Shown one piece after another: positions 30,854-39,412 of a stretch of DNA of 64,000 nt. How positions within the stretch are numbered: the stretch's first letter is position 1; each line of letters starts with the position of its first letter. The notes beneath the pieces are model-generated. The model ran no database searches and was not told the DNA's origin. It was given only the letters and a program-made list of their open reading frames with translations. Position numbers and translations under genes: made by a program. The stretch is taken from the NCBI RefSeq assembly GCF_030866765.1, contig NZ_CP133017.1:3268001-3332000 (forward strand), read 5' to 3'. This DNA comes from Paenibacillus silvisoli. GTDB lineage: Bacteria; Bacillota; Bacilli; Paenibacillales; Paenibacillaceae.

Positions 30854-33109
30854 ATGAGCGAAACGAATCAGGAATATATCGTGCTTACGGGTGCGAGGGA
30901 AAACAATCTTAAGAATGTATCGCTGCGCATTCCGAAGCGCAAAATTACGATTTTCACCGGCGTTTCCGGTTCCGGGAAGTCGTCGATCGTCTTCGATACG
31001 ATCGCGGCGGAATCTACGCGCTTGCTGAATGAGAACTTCAGCATGTTCGTGCGTAATTTCCTGCCCAAAGTGCCGCAGCCGGATGCGGACGCGATCGAAA
31101 ATTTGAGCATGGCGGTTATCGTGGATCAGAAACGGCTCGGCGGCGGTTCCCACTCGACCATGGGTACGATTACCGATATTTCTCCCATCCTGCGTCTTCT
31201 TTTCTCCCGTGCGGGACAGCCGTATGTAGGACAAGCGCATATGTTTTCGTTTAATGATCCGCAAGGCATGTGTCCCGAGTGCAACGGGATCGGCCGCAGT
31301 ATGGTCGTCGATATGGACAAGGCGGTGGACAAGTCCAAGTCGCTTAATGAAGGCGCGATCATGCTTCCGGGTTATAAGGTCGGCGACTGGGAAGTGAACA
31401 TGCTCCTTCAGTCGGGCGATTTCGATCCGGATAAGAAGCTGAGCGATTATTCGGCCGAGGAACTGGATTTGCTGCTAAACGGCAAAGCGAGAAAGGTCGA
31501 AGTGGAATTCGCCGGGAAAATGATGAATATTACGGTGGAAGGCGTCATCGAGAAGTTCACCAACAAATATATCAAGCGAGACGTGAAAACGATGTCAGAG
31601 CGTACGCAGCAAGCGGTTGCGCCGTACATCATCGAGGGTACCTGCTCCGGCTGTCATGGGGCGCGGCTTAGTCAGGCAACGCTAAGCAGCAAGATCAATG
31701 GCTACAATATCGCGGATCTGTCCTCCATGGAAGTGGGACAGCTCATCCGCGTCGTTTCCGAAATCGACGACCCCGTTGCCGCGCCGATCGTCAAGTCGCT
31801 TGCGGAACGGCTGCAGCATCTCGTGGACATCGGCTTGGATTACTTGACGCTCGACCGCGAGACGGATACGTTGTCCGGCGGCGAGTCGCAGCGCGTCAAG
31901 ATGGTGAAGCATTTGAGCGGCAGCTTGGTCGATGTCACGTACATTTTCGATGAACCGAGCGTCGGCTTGCATCCGCGCGACGTCCACCGGTTGAACGAGC
32001 TGCTCCAGAAGCTTCGCGACAAAGGCAATACCGTCATCGTCGTCGAGCATGATCCCGATGTCATCAAGGTAGCGGATCATATTGTCGACGTCGGGCCTAA
32101 AGCAGGCAGCCGCGGCGGCAATATCGTGTTCGAAGGAAGCTTCCCGGGCTTGCTGGAGTCGGGTACGCTGACGGGCAACTTCATGAAGCGCCCGCTTGCA
32201 TTGAAGCAGGATTGCCGTCAACCGTCCGGCAAGCTGCCCGTTAAGAACGCTACGCTGCACAACTTAAAGAACGTAAACGTAGATATACCGACCGGCGTTC
32301 TGACCGTCGTTACGGGTGTCGCAGGCTCCGGTAAAAGTACGCTTATCAACGATATTTTTCTAAGCCAGCATGCCGATGCGATCGTCATCGACCAATCGGC
32401 GATCGGCGTGTCGTCCCGTTCGAATCCGGCGACGTACACGGGCATCATGGATGACGTGCGCAAGGCGTTTGCTTCCGCCAATAAGGTCAACCAAGGCTTG
32501 TTCAGCTTTAACTCCAAGGGCGCTTGCGAGAACTGCCAAGGGCAGGGCGTCGTGTCGATCGACCTTTCCTTCCTGGACAGCGTCGATCTGCCGTGCGAGG
32601 TTTGCGGAGGCAGACGCTTTAAAGAAGAAGTGCTCGTCTACAAGTACAACGGCAAATCGATTGCGGATGTGCTGGAGATGACCGTGGAGCAGGCTTTGGA
32701 ATTTTTCGAGCTGAAAGAAGTGGTCCGCAAGCTGCAAGCGATGAGCGATGTAGGCTTGAACTATATTACGCTCGGCCAGCCGATGAGCACGCTCTCGGGC
32801 GGGGAATGCCAGCGCATTAAGCTGGCGAGCGAGCTGCACAAGAAAGGCAGCATCTACGTGATGGACGAGCCGACGACCGGCTTGCATATGTCGGATATCG
32901 GTCATCTGCTCGAGATCATGAACCGTCTCGTAGACGCCGGCAATACGGTTATCGTCATCGAGCATAACCTTGAGGTGATCGGCCAAGCGGATTGGATCAT
33001 CGATATGGGACCGGATGGCGGCAGCAGAGGCGGCCAAGTCGTGTACGAAGGACCGCCTGCGGGAATCATGCAAGCGGAGCAGTCGATTACGGGCAAATAT
33101 TTGGGATAG
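30854..33109 (+). CDS. Short UvrA-like ABC ATPase (UvrA2/DrrC type)
   Basis: A 751-residue member of the UvrA family with two ABC ATPase units. The first has Walker A G-V-S-G-S-G-K-S-S and signature L-S-G-G-E-S-Q-R-V; the second has G-V-A-G-S-G-K-S-T and L-S-G-G-E-C-Q-R-I. Zinc-finger cysteines occur as C-P-E-C, C-S-G-C, C-E-N-C and C-E-V-C. Canonical UvrA has about 950 residues, so roughly 200 are missing, mainly in the region that contacts UvrB. Class II UvrA proteins and the self-protection protein DrrC look like this and take part in tolerance to DNA-binding drugs. ATG follows GAAGGGAGTC. It is likely read from its own promoter. Confidence 0.87.
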   Translation: MSETNQEYIVLTGARENNLKNVSLRIPKRKITIFTGVSGSGKSSIVFDTIAAESTRLLNENFSMFVRNFLPKVPQPDADAIENLSMAVIVDQKRLGGGSHSTMGTITDISPILRLLFSRAGQPYVGQAHMFSFNDPQGMCPECNGIGRSMVVDMDKAVDKSKSLNEGAIMLPGYKVGDWEVNMLLQSGDFDPDKKLSDYSAEELDLLLNGKARKVEVEFAGKMMNITVEGVIEKFTNKYIKRDVKTMSERTQQAVAPYIIEGTCSGCHGARLSQATLSSKINGYNIADLSSMEVGQLIRVVSEIDDPVAAPIVKSLAERLQHLVDIGLDYLTLDRETDTLSGGESQRVKMVKHLSGSLVDVTYIFDEPSVGLHPRDVHRLNELLQKLRDKGNTVIVVEHDPDVIKVADHIVDVGPKAGSRGGNIVFEGSFPGLLESGTLTGNFMKRPLALKQDCRQPSGKLPVKNATLHNLKNVNVDIPTGVLTVVTGVAGSGKSTLINDIFLSQHADAIVIDQSAIGVSSRSNPATYTGIMDDVRKAFASANKVNQGLFSFNSKGACENCQGQGVVSIDLSFLDSVDLPCEVCGGRRFKEEVLVYKYNGKSIADVLEMTVEQALEFFELKEVVRKLQAMSDVGLNYITLGQPMSTLSGGECQRIKLASELHKKGSIYVMDEPTTGLHMSDIGHLLEIMNRLVDAGNTVIVIEHNLEVIGQADWIIDMGPDGGSRGGQVVYEGPPAGIMQAEQSITGKYLG

Positions 33110-33136
33110 CCACAATTGGATAGAGGTGATCCTTCG

Positions 33137-33733
33137 ATGTCGAACAGCAGAACGAATCCTACGGTCGATTTATTCATTAGCAAAGCGAAAACATGGAAGG
33201 CCGAGTACGAGAAGCTGAGAGCGATCGTGCTTGACTGCCAGCTGACCGAAGACTATAAATGGATGCATCCGTGCTACACGTACCAGGGCAAAAACGTCGT
33301 GCTCATCCATGGATTTAAAGAATATGTCGCGCTTCTGTTTCATAAAGGCGCTTTGTTGAAGGATCCGAAGGGCATTCTGATCCAGCAAACGGAGAATGTT
33401 CAGGCCGCGCGCCAGATTCGGTTTACCGAGCTTAGAGAAATCGCTGCGATGGAAACCATCATCAAAGACTATATTTATGAGGCCATCGAAGTCGAAAAAT
33501 CCGGCGTGGAAGTCAGCTTCAAGAAGAGCACGGAATTCGCGGTAGCGGAGGAATTTCAATCGAAGCTGGATGAGGATCCGGCGTTGAAAACGGCCTTCGA
33601 AGCGTTAACGCCGGGGCGGCAGAGAGCGTACTTGCTTCACTTCTCGCAGCCTAAACAGTCCAAGACGCGGGCGGCAAGGGTCGAGAAATATATGCCGCAA
33701 ATTCTGAGCGGCAAAGGCATCGACGATAAGTAA
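33137..33733 (+). CDS. YdeI/DUF1801-like protein
   Basis: A 198-residue protein that joins a DUF1801 domain (L-T-E-D-Y-K-W-M-H-P-C-Y-T-Y-Q-G-K-N-V-V-L-I-H-G-F-K-E-Y) to a C-terminal YdeI/OmpD-associated part (F-E-A-L-T-P-G-R-Q-R-A-Y-L-L-H-F-S-Q-P-K-Q-S-K-T-R-A-A-R-V-E-K). The ATG used follows AGAGGTGATCC. It lies 27 bases after the UvrA-like gene, so both may be co-transcribed. Its domain is shared with the smaller protein at 2190-2561. The biochemical function is not established. Confidence 0.85.
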   Translation: MSNSRTNPTVDLFISKAKTWKAEYEKLRAIVLDCQLTEDYKWMHPCYTYQGKNVVLIHGFKEYVALLFHKGALLKDPKGILIQQTENVQAARQIRFTELREIAAMETIIKDYIYEAIEVEKSGVEVSFKKSTEFAVAEEFQSKLDEDPALKTAFEALTPGRQRAYLLHFSQPKQSKTRAARVEKYMPQILSGKGIDDK

Positions 33734-33747
33734 AAAGCAAGGACATA

Positions 33748-33784
33748 GAGGCAGCCAATCCGAGCGATTGGCTGTCTATTTTTA
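33748..33784 (+). terminator. Intrinsic terminator
   Basis: AGGCAGCCAATC pairs with GATTGGCTGTCT (one G-T wobble) around a five-base loop and runs into ATTTTTAT. Confidence 0.87.
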
Positions 33785-33802
33785 TATTGACAAGGGGAAC
33801 AT

Positions 33803-33948
33803 ATGTACGCTATCATCGATTTAGTACCAAAATTTGTTAGTGAAGGCTCGGGATTCGAGCGCTGCATGCGCAGTTAGCTTCAAACGGTGTTTCCGTAGAA
33901 GCTCTCATCGATCAATCTTGGATTGGCTATAGTTTTGATATGTGCTGA
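33803..33948 (+). pseudogene. Possible remnant of a 2'-5' RNA ligase-like gene
   Basis: ATG at 33803 behind AAGGGGA opens M-Y-A-I-I-D-L-V-P-K-F-V. After a frame change near 33850 the same kind of sequence continues as I-R-A-L-H-A-Q-L-A-S-N-G-V-S-V-E-A-L-I-D-Q-S-W and then stops. The order resembles the first 45 residues of Firmicute 2'-5' RNA ligase-like proteins, without the H-x-T motifs. It is probably a truncated, frameshifted fragment. The match is from memory of the family and is weak. Confidence 0.3.
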
Positions 33949-33974
33949 CAAATTGAATGTTGTGAGGTGCGGTT

Positions 33975-34361
33975 ATGAATAATCTTTTACTGAGCGAGAA
34001 AATAATGCTTTGGCAGTACGTGAAAGATCTACCTGCAGCCGTCGAGTGGTATTCAGACGTGTTTGGCATTCAATCTACCGATAATATTGGCGTTGCTTAT
34101 TTCTTTAGTTTAAACGAACATACAGGGCTGGCACTCAGTCAATTATTTATGGGGCAAGCAGACGAGCTGCCGAAAAGCGTTATGCTCGACTTACAAAGCA
34201 ACGATATTTATGAAACGCACCGCATGTTAAAGGAAAAAGGCGTTCGCGTCGGGGAAATCGAAAACCCGGCGTGGATCTATCATGAATTTTATTTGTGGGA
34301 TTTAGAAGACAATCAAATCCGTATCCATGGATTCGTACATAACCAAGATGAAACCATGTAG
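33975..34361 (+). CDS. VOC (glyoxalase/bleomycin-resistance fold) protein
   Basis: A 128-residue vicinal-oxygen-chelate protein made of two beta-alpha-beta-beta-beta modules. It has L-W-Q-Y-V-K-D-L-P-A-A-V-E-W-Y-S-D-V-F-G-I at the start, the central F-F-S-L-N-E-H-T-G-L-A-L-S and the end W-D-L-E-D-N-Q-I-R-I-H-G. Possible metal ligands are a mid-chain His/Glu and the terminal His rather than the usual Glu. ATG follows TGTGAGGTGCGGTT. The substrate is unknown. Confidence 0.82.
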   Translation: MNNLLLSEKIMLWQYVKDLPAAVEWYSDVFGIQSTDNIGVAYFFSLNEHTGLALSQLFMGQADELPKSVMLDLQSNDIYETHRMLKEKGVRVGEIENPAWIYHEFYLWDLEDNQIRIHGFVHNQDETM

Positions 34362-34403
34362 GTTTACGAAGTTGACCCTTGACGGTCAGTTGCTCAGTTA
34401 ATA

Positions 34404-34446
34404 GAGAAACCCGCCGTTTTAAAAAAACGGAAGGTTTCTTTTTTTG
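34404..34446 (+). terminator. Intrinsic terminator
   Basis: GAAACC pairs with GGTTTC, enclosing a second pairing of CCGTTTT with AAAACGG. A run of seven T residues follows. Confidence 0.82.
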
Positions 34447-34500
34447 TTAGTTGACTTGTCGCAAACGTGCGGCAGTAGTGTGAGAGTGCGCCTGATTCAG

Positions 34501-34685
34501 CTAACGGTTGTATCAGCGCTTATTTGCTCAAAAACAGCCCTTCTTGACATCTAACGGTTGCCACAGAGGTTATTTGGCCCGAATTGGCACTATTTGCAGT
34601 CCAAATTGCCAAATAGCGTTTCTGATAACCGTTAGAAATTCAAACAGCTCTTTCAAGGCTTAATAGCGTGCGTGGCAACCGTTAG
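34501..34685. repeat. 185-bp nested palindromic intergenic element, copy 2
   Basis: It has the same four motif positions as copy 1 (17209-17393): CTAACGGTTG at 34501 and 34551, and complementary ends CCGTTAG at 34635 and 34685. Shared inner blocks are GTTATTTGGCCC and CCAAATAGCGT. The spacers differ clearly from copy 1, so the copies are old or under structural rather than sequence constraint. With the terminator before it and the promoter after it, it explains most of the gene-free stretch 34362-34941. Confidence 0.85.
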
Positions 34686-34847
34686 CGTAAGAACCTCGAC
34701 GATCTCGTCGCGATGCCAGGTATCTGCCGAGCAGCGTCAGCTGCTTTTAGTTTTGCGATTGATGCACATAAAAACAATAAACATGTTTTAAAAAGCGAGT
34801 CCCCGCTAAAACCAACTATATAAAATAATATATTTGTTTTAAATCAT

Positions 34848-34875
34848 TGACTTGGCACGAAAACAGGCCTATACT
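34848..34875 (+). promoter_or_regulatory. Sigma-A-like promoter of the GH43 gene
   Basis: TTGACT (34848-34853), a 16-base spacer and TATACT (34870-34875), in AT-rich surroundings, about 67 bases before the GH43 start. Confidence 0.6.
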
Positions 34876-34941
34876 TTTGGTTTATAATATATATCTTGTT
34901 GTTAAATGTGATATCGAGATATCTGAGGGGGAGAATTCGAA

Positions 34942-36024
34942 TTGACGACGACGCAACCTGCGCGAATGAATCAAAGGAGAATCACAATCACCGTTCTTGG
35001 ACTTATTCTGGTTATCGCCGCGGCTGCAGCGGTATGGTACGCGGTGTACAACAAAGAACAGCAAGGCGTCGCAACGGCTTACACGAATCCTGTTTTCAAT
35101 CATGATGCGCCGGACCCTACGGTTATCAAGGCGGAAGACGGTTATTACTATGCCATCACCACGCAAAGCCAATATAACGGAAATTTGGTCCCGCTTCCGA
35201 TTTTGCAGTCGAAGGATTTGGTGCATTGGGACATGAAAGGGACGGTATTCACGGTAGACGATGTGCCGTCTTGGGCAACGTTCAACTATATGTGGGCGCC
35301 GCATATAACCCATTACAAAGGAAAGTACTACGTGTATTACTCCACTAAAGTGAACGACGGCGACCCGCTGAAAGGAATGGGAATCGGCGTAGCCGTTGCT
35401 GATCATCCGCTCGGACCCTACAAGGATCAAGGCGGACCGATTGTATGGGGCACGGGCTTTGAGAAAATCGATCCGTTCGTGCTGGATGACGAGGACGGCA
35501 AACGTTACTTATATTGGGGTTCAGACAAGCAGCCTATTTACGCTGCTCAGCTGGCGGAGGACGGACTTAGCGTGGTCGGAGAGGAGAAGGCGGTTATCTA
35601 TCCTGGCGTGCAAAGCAGGGAGCTCTACGACGCTTTAGTGGAAGGGCCTTGGGTCGTGAAACGAAACGGCTATTATTACATGTTCTATTCCGGCGACTAT
35701 TGCTGTCAGGACACCGGCCATAACGCGCATTATGCGGTCATGGCGGCACGCGCCAAATCGCCGACCGGGCCGTTTGAGCCGTATCCGAACAATCCGATGC
35801 TGGAGAAGAACGATAGGTTTCTCGCCCCCGGCCATAACGCCGTCATTCAGGATGAGGCCGGAACCGACTGGATGCTGTACCATGCCTACAATCCGAACGA
35901 TATAACGTCTTCCGGGCGGGTGCTGATGATCGACCGGATCGAGTGGAAGGACGGCTGGCCGATTATCAAGGACGGAGGCCCTAGCTCGACTTTACAGCAA
36001 GAAGGTCCGGTGACGAAGGATTAG
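34942..36024 (+). CDS. Glycoside hydrolase family 43 (arabinanase/xylosidase-like), membrane-anchored
   Basis: A 360-residue GH43 enzyme with an N-terminal signal-anchor (residues about 13-36), so it acts outside the cell. The five-bladed propeller carries the three family acids: base Asp in H-D-A-P-D-P-T-V, pKa-modulating Asp in E-K-I-D-P-F-V-L-D-D and acid Glu in L-V-E-G-P-W-V-V. W-A-P-H-I and Y-Y-V-Y-Y-S are typical. Family 43 cleaves alpha-L-arabinofuranosyl, beta-xylosyl or beta-galactosyl links. The TTG start follows GAGGGGGAG. Neighbouring sugar uptake and GH42 genes suggest arabino-galactan side chains as substrate; no binding module or lipobox is seen. Confidence 0.87.
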   Translation: MTTTQPARMNQRRITITVLGLILVIAAAAAVWYAVYNKEQQGVATAYTNPVFNHDAPDPTVIKAEDGYYYAITTQSQYNGNLVPLPILQSKDLVHWDMKGTVFTVDDVPSWATFNYMWAPHITHYKGKYYVYYSTKVNDGDPLKGMGIGVAVADHPLGPYKDQGGPIVWGTGFEKIDPFVLDDEDGKRYLYWGSDKQPIYAAQLAEDGLSVVGEEKAVIYPGVQSRELYDALVEGPWVVKRNGYYYMFYSGDYCCQDTGHNAHYAVMAARAKSPTGPFEPYPNNPMLEKNDRFLAPGHNAVIQDEAGTDWMLYHAYNPNDITSSGRVLMIDRIEWKDGWPIIKDGGPSSTLQQEGPVTKD

Positions 36025-36035
36025 TTAACATAAGT

Positions 36036-36068
36036 AAGGCAGCCGTCACGATCGACGGCTGCCTTTTT
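36036..36068. terminator. Bidirectional terminator between GH43 and the amidohydrolase
   Basis: AGGCAGCCGTC pairs perfectly with GACGGCTGCCT around ACGATC, followed by TTTT on the plus strand. It lies between converging genes. Confidence 0.87.
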
Positions 36069-36069
36069 C

Positions 36070-37323
36070 TCATTTTAACGACAAATCATACAACTCATTC
36101 ACATTGTCGCGCAACACTAGATCAGCGAAATGAGCAGCTTCCTCTTCATTCATCGAACCATCCGCCAGCTTCTCCTGAAGGACGGACGTCAATACGCTCC
36201 GCGCCAGCTTGGAGTGAGCGTAGGCGCCTTCAACATGCAGATAATCCCCGCCGAAGCCGAGAATCTTCGACTGCGGCACCATATCGATCAGCTGATGCAG
36301 CAGCTGTTTGGATGCGGTAGGGGAGATCACGTACAACCACGTCATATCGGCGTACACATTCGGAAAATTTTTCGCAATCGACGCGTATTCGCCGACATAC
36401 GGATAACCGCCATGCAGCAGAACGAAACGCGCATCGCGATATTTCAGCAGCAGCGGAATCAAGTCGCTGACCAGCGAATTGGTGAGCGTATTGCCGTCGC
36501 GGGTAACGCTTGGTTCATGATGGCCGGTATGGATTTGGATCGGCAGTCCGTTGCGGACGGATTGCTGAATGCAGAAGTGAATGAGATAGTCCTGCAGCGG
36601 CTTCGATTCGGCTTGAGACAAGCCTTCGGCCCGATCCATCAAGCGGCGGAAGACAGCTTCCGCATCCGAGCGGCTGACATCCTCCGTAAACAGCGTACGC
36701 CAGTAGGCATGCCCCATTTTCGAAGCAACGACTTGAAGCGGCACCCAGCCCGCAATGATTTCTTCAACCGCCTCCATATACTGGCCGAGCGTTCCGATTG
36801 ACCGATTCGGCCCAACGACCGTTTCGATATCTGTCCAGTTCAACAAACGAAAGAACGGATCGAAATAGAGCACCGGCCGGAACAGCTCCAGATCGACGTT
36901 CGTCTCCTGAATTAAGGTCAGCGCCATATCAATGCCGGCACGCTCCCGGAGCACATACGAATACCAGCCCGGATCCTGCGTCGCCCGCCGCACCTTCTCG
37001 TTCGTTTCCAAGAGGGCTGGTACCGTCCATTCCTGCATCCCGTATAGATCGCGGACGGCCATATTCAGCGCGCGCGCATAGCCGGTGTTGGACGAACGCC
37101 GCCAATACGTTAGAAATTGCTGCGCCTTCTGCTCAGGGTCAAGCTCGGTGCCTCCGCCATACAGAAACTCCCAAGGCATGCCCGCGGTCACCAAGTCAGA
37201 TCCGATGTAGTGAAGCATTTGGTAAAAATCAAAGCCGCTTTCCTGTCTCATCCGCTGCGTACGAATATGTTCATGGTTGTCGAGTATCCGGATGCTGTCG
37301 ATATAAGCTTTCAAATCCCTCAT
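36070..37323 (-). CDS. Amidohydrolase-family metal-dependent enzyme
   Basis: A 417-residue TIM-barrel enzyme of the amidohydrolase (PF04909-like) group. The N-terminal metal motif is I-L-D-N-H-E-H-I. Further metal or substrate His residues occur in I-Q-I-H-T-G-H-H-E and V-L-L-H-G-G-Y-P-Y, and a late Asp in G-F-G-G-D-Y-L-H. Such enzymes decarboxylate, hydrolyse or isomerise acids and lactones. The internal ATG at 37323 follows GGGAGG and is preferred to the ATG six codons upstream. The gene is divergent from the sugar ABC operon and may take part in the same degradation route, for instance on a sugar acid or lactone. Confidence 0.75.
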   Translation of the reverse strand: MRDLKAYIDSIRILDNHEHIRTQRMRQESGFDFYQMLHYIGSDLVTAGMPWEFLYGGGTELDPEQKAQQFLTYWRRSSNTGYARALNMAVRDLYGMQEWTVPALLETNEKVRRATQDPGWYSYVLRERAGIDMALTLIQETNVDLELFRPVLYFDPFFRLLNWTDIETVVGPNRSIGTLGQYMEAVEEIIAGWVPLQVVASKMGHAYWRTLFTEDVSRSDAEAVFRRLMDRAEGLSQAESKPLQDYLIHFCIQQSVRNGLPIQIHTGHHEPSVTRDGNTLTNSLVSDLIPLLLKYRDARFVLLHGGYPYVGEYASIAKNFPNVYADMTWLYVISPTASKQLLHQLIDMVPQSKILGFGGDYLHVEGAYAHSKLARSVLTSVLQEKLADGSMNEEEAAHFADLVLRDNVNELYDLSLK

Positions 37324-37517
37324 CTTTGACGCGCCTCCCATAACCGGCTAATAGTGCGGCTTGCGGTTTCTTCCATCATAAGAACTGTCTCGACAAGGTG
37401 TCAACGTCGAAGTTGCCGGCCCGTCAACGTCCTTTAACTAAACGGGTAACCGTATTTAATCCAACAGGTAGCGGAAGCAAACAAGGGACCGGATAATAAG
37501 AGCAGGAGGTGGCACGA

Positions 37518-38450
37518 ATGCAGCACGCAACGACCGGACAGAAAAAATGGCTGATCCGCATAAAGCAGCAGAAGCAGTTAATCGCAATGACCGTTCCACT
37601 CGTCGTACTTGTCATCGTGTTTCATTATTTGCCGCTGTGGGGCTGGATCATGGCATTCCAGAAATATTCCCTTGTCAAAGGCATATCCGGGAGTCCGTTT
37701 GTCGGCTTCGACAAATTCGCCGATCTGTTCCGGGACGACCGATTCTATCAAGTGCTTCGCAACACGCTCGTTATGGGACTGCTGAATTTGATTACAGGCT
37801 TCTTCGGCGCGATTCTCTTCGCGCTGCTGTTGAACGAAATCCGATTCTCGTTGTTCAAACGAACGATCCAAACGATCGCGTACATCCCGCACTTCGTGTC
37901 CTGGGTCGTTATCGCGAACATATTCACGATGATTCTGTCGCCGGACGGCGGCACGATGAACGTGATTCTAGAGAAGCTTGGCCTCGTTGAATCGCCCATC
38001 TACTTCTTGGCTCAGGAAGAATGGTTCTGGGTCATCCATACCGCGGCTAGTCTGTGGAAGGAACTGGGATGGAGCTCGATCATTTACTTGGCCGTACTGG
38101 CCGGCGTGAACACGGAGTTGTATGAGGCGGCCGAGATGGACGGCGCTTCGCGTTACCGCAAAATGTGGCATATCTCCGTACCGAGCTTGATGCCGACCGC
38201 GTTCGTCCTGCTGGTGCTTTCGCTCGGGTGGATCATTCAGAGCGGCTATGAATCGCAATTTTTGCTCGGCAACTCGGTCGTTATCGACTATTCCGAAGTG
38301 CTGGATTTGTACGCGCTCAACTATTCCTTCCAGATCGGCGATTATTCGTACGGCGCCGCGATCAGCATCTTTAAATCCATCGTCAGCATTACGCTCGTTG
38401 TAGCGGTCAACTTCCTTTCCGGCAAACTCGGCCAGGGCAAGGTCATTTGA
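37518..38450 (+). CDS. Sugar ABC transporter permease, LplB type
   Basis: A 310-residue inner-membrane permease of a carbohydrate importer. Six transmembrane helices are visible, and the cytoplasmic EAA loop reads E-A-A-E-M-D-G-A-S-R-Y-R-K-M-W-H-I-S-V-P-S, which docks the ATPase. The N-terminus has the LplB-like M-x-V-P-L-V-V-L-V-I-V-F-H-Y-L-P-L-W-G-W. ATG follows AGGAGGTGGCAC. No ATPase gene is present in the locus, as usual for Firmicute importers that share an MsmX-like ATPase. The region 37324-37517 has an ACGGNTANCCGT dyad at 37442-37453 that could be a regulator site. Confidence 0.92.
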   Translation: MQHATTGQKKWLIRIKQQKQLIAMTVPLVVLVIVFHYLPLWGWIMAFQKYSLVKGISGSPFVGFDKFADLFRDDRFYQVLRNTLVMGLLNLITGFFGAILFALLLNEIRFSLFKRTIQTIAYIPHFVSWVVIANIFTMILSPDGGTMNVILEKLGLVESPIYFLAQEEWFWVIHTAASLWKELGWSSIIYLAVLAGVNTELYEAAEMDGASRYRKMWHISVPSLMPTAFVLLVLSLGWIIQSGYESQFLLGNSVVIDYSEVLDLYALNYSFQIGDYSYGAAISIFKSIVSITLVVAVNFLSGKLGQGKVI

Positions 38451-38474
38451 CGAAGAGGAGGGTCAACAATCCAT

Positions 38475-39359
38475 ATGAGAAAACTGACAACCGGCGATGC
38501 GGCGTTTCAATCGCTCAACTACATACTGCTTAGCCTGCTAGGCATTATGACGCTGTATCCGTTCCTAAACCTGCTGGCCTTATCGTTCAACGATTCGCTG
38601 GATTCGCTGAAAGGCGGCGTCCATATCCTTCCGCGAGCGTTCACGTTGGAAAATTACGCGACGATGTTTCAAAACACGCAGCTGTACGGGGCTGCGCTGC
38701 GCTCGCTCGCAAGGACGCTGATCGGCACCGGGTTAGGCATCTTCTGCACGGCGTTATTCGCCTATGCGCTAAGCCGCAAAGAGTTTGTTTTCCGGCGCGG
38801 CTTCAACCTCATCCTCGTCGTGACGTTGTACGTGAATGGGGGAATCATCCCGATCTACCTGACGATCAAAAACCTGCATCTTACGAACAGCTTTTTCGTG
38901 TACCTGTTGCCGCTGCTTATTAACGGCTTCTATATCATGATCATGCGCAGCTCGTTCGAGCAGCTGCCGGCCGGGCTGACCGAATCGGCGAAGATCGACG
39001 GCGCTTCCGACTTCCAGACGCTCTTCCGGATCATCATTCCGATCAGCCTGCCCGTCATCGCCACGATTACGCTGTTTATCGCGGTCATGCACTGGAATTC
39101 ATGGTTTGACAACTATCTCTATAACAGCCGCGATCAGAAGCTGGCCTTGCTCCAATACGAATTGATGAAGATTCTGCTCAACTCCGTCGGTCAGCAAAGC
39201 TCTCAGACGCATGTGGACGAGAATACGGTAAAAATCATTTCGCCGGAATCGATCCGGGCCACGATGACGATCATCGTCACCGTGCCGATCTTGCTGATTT
39301 ATCCGTTTCTCCAGCGGTATTTTATTAAAGGGATCACGATCGGCGCCATCAAAGAATGA
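38475..39359 (+). CDS. Sugar ABC transporter permease, LplC type
   Basis: A 294-residue partner permease with six membrane spans. Its EAA loop is L-T-E-S-A-K-I-D-G-A-S-D-F-Q-T-L-F-R-I-I-I-P-I-S. Other LplC marks are Y-P-F-L-N-L-L-A-L-S-F-N-D, L-Y-V-N-G-G-I-I-P-I-Y-L and the C-terminal L-Q-R-Y-F-I-K-G-I-T-I-G-A-I-K. It lies 24 bases after the first permease gene and 53 before the binding protein. Together they form the transmembrane pore for an oligosaccharide, probably a plant-derived one. Confidence 0.92.
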   Translation: MRKLTTGDAAFQSLNYILLSLLGIMTLYPFLNLLALSFNDSLDSLKGGVHILPRAFTLENYATMFQNTQLYGAALRSLARTLIGTGLGIFCTALFAYALSRKEFVFRRGFNLILVVTLYVNGGIIPIYLTIKNLHLTNSFFVYLLPLLINGFYIMIMRSSFEQLPAGLTESAKIDGASDFQTLFRIIIPISLPVIATITLFIAVMHWNSWFDNYLYNSRDQKLALLQYELMKILLNSVGQQSSQTHVDENTVKIISPESIRATMTIIVTVPILLIYPFLQRYFIKGITIGAIKE

Positions 39360-39412
39360 TCTCGGCCATTTGTGCCGAATCAGATATAACGATGAAAGCG
39401 AGGGAGTCAAAC

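Noticed and set aside
33803..33876. A functional 24-codon gene at ATG 33803
   Set aside because: The frame resembles the start of a larger family and then breaks, so a remnant is more likely than a mini-gene.
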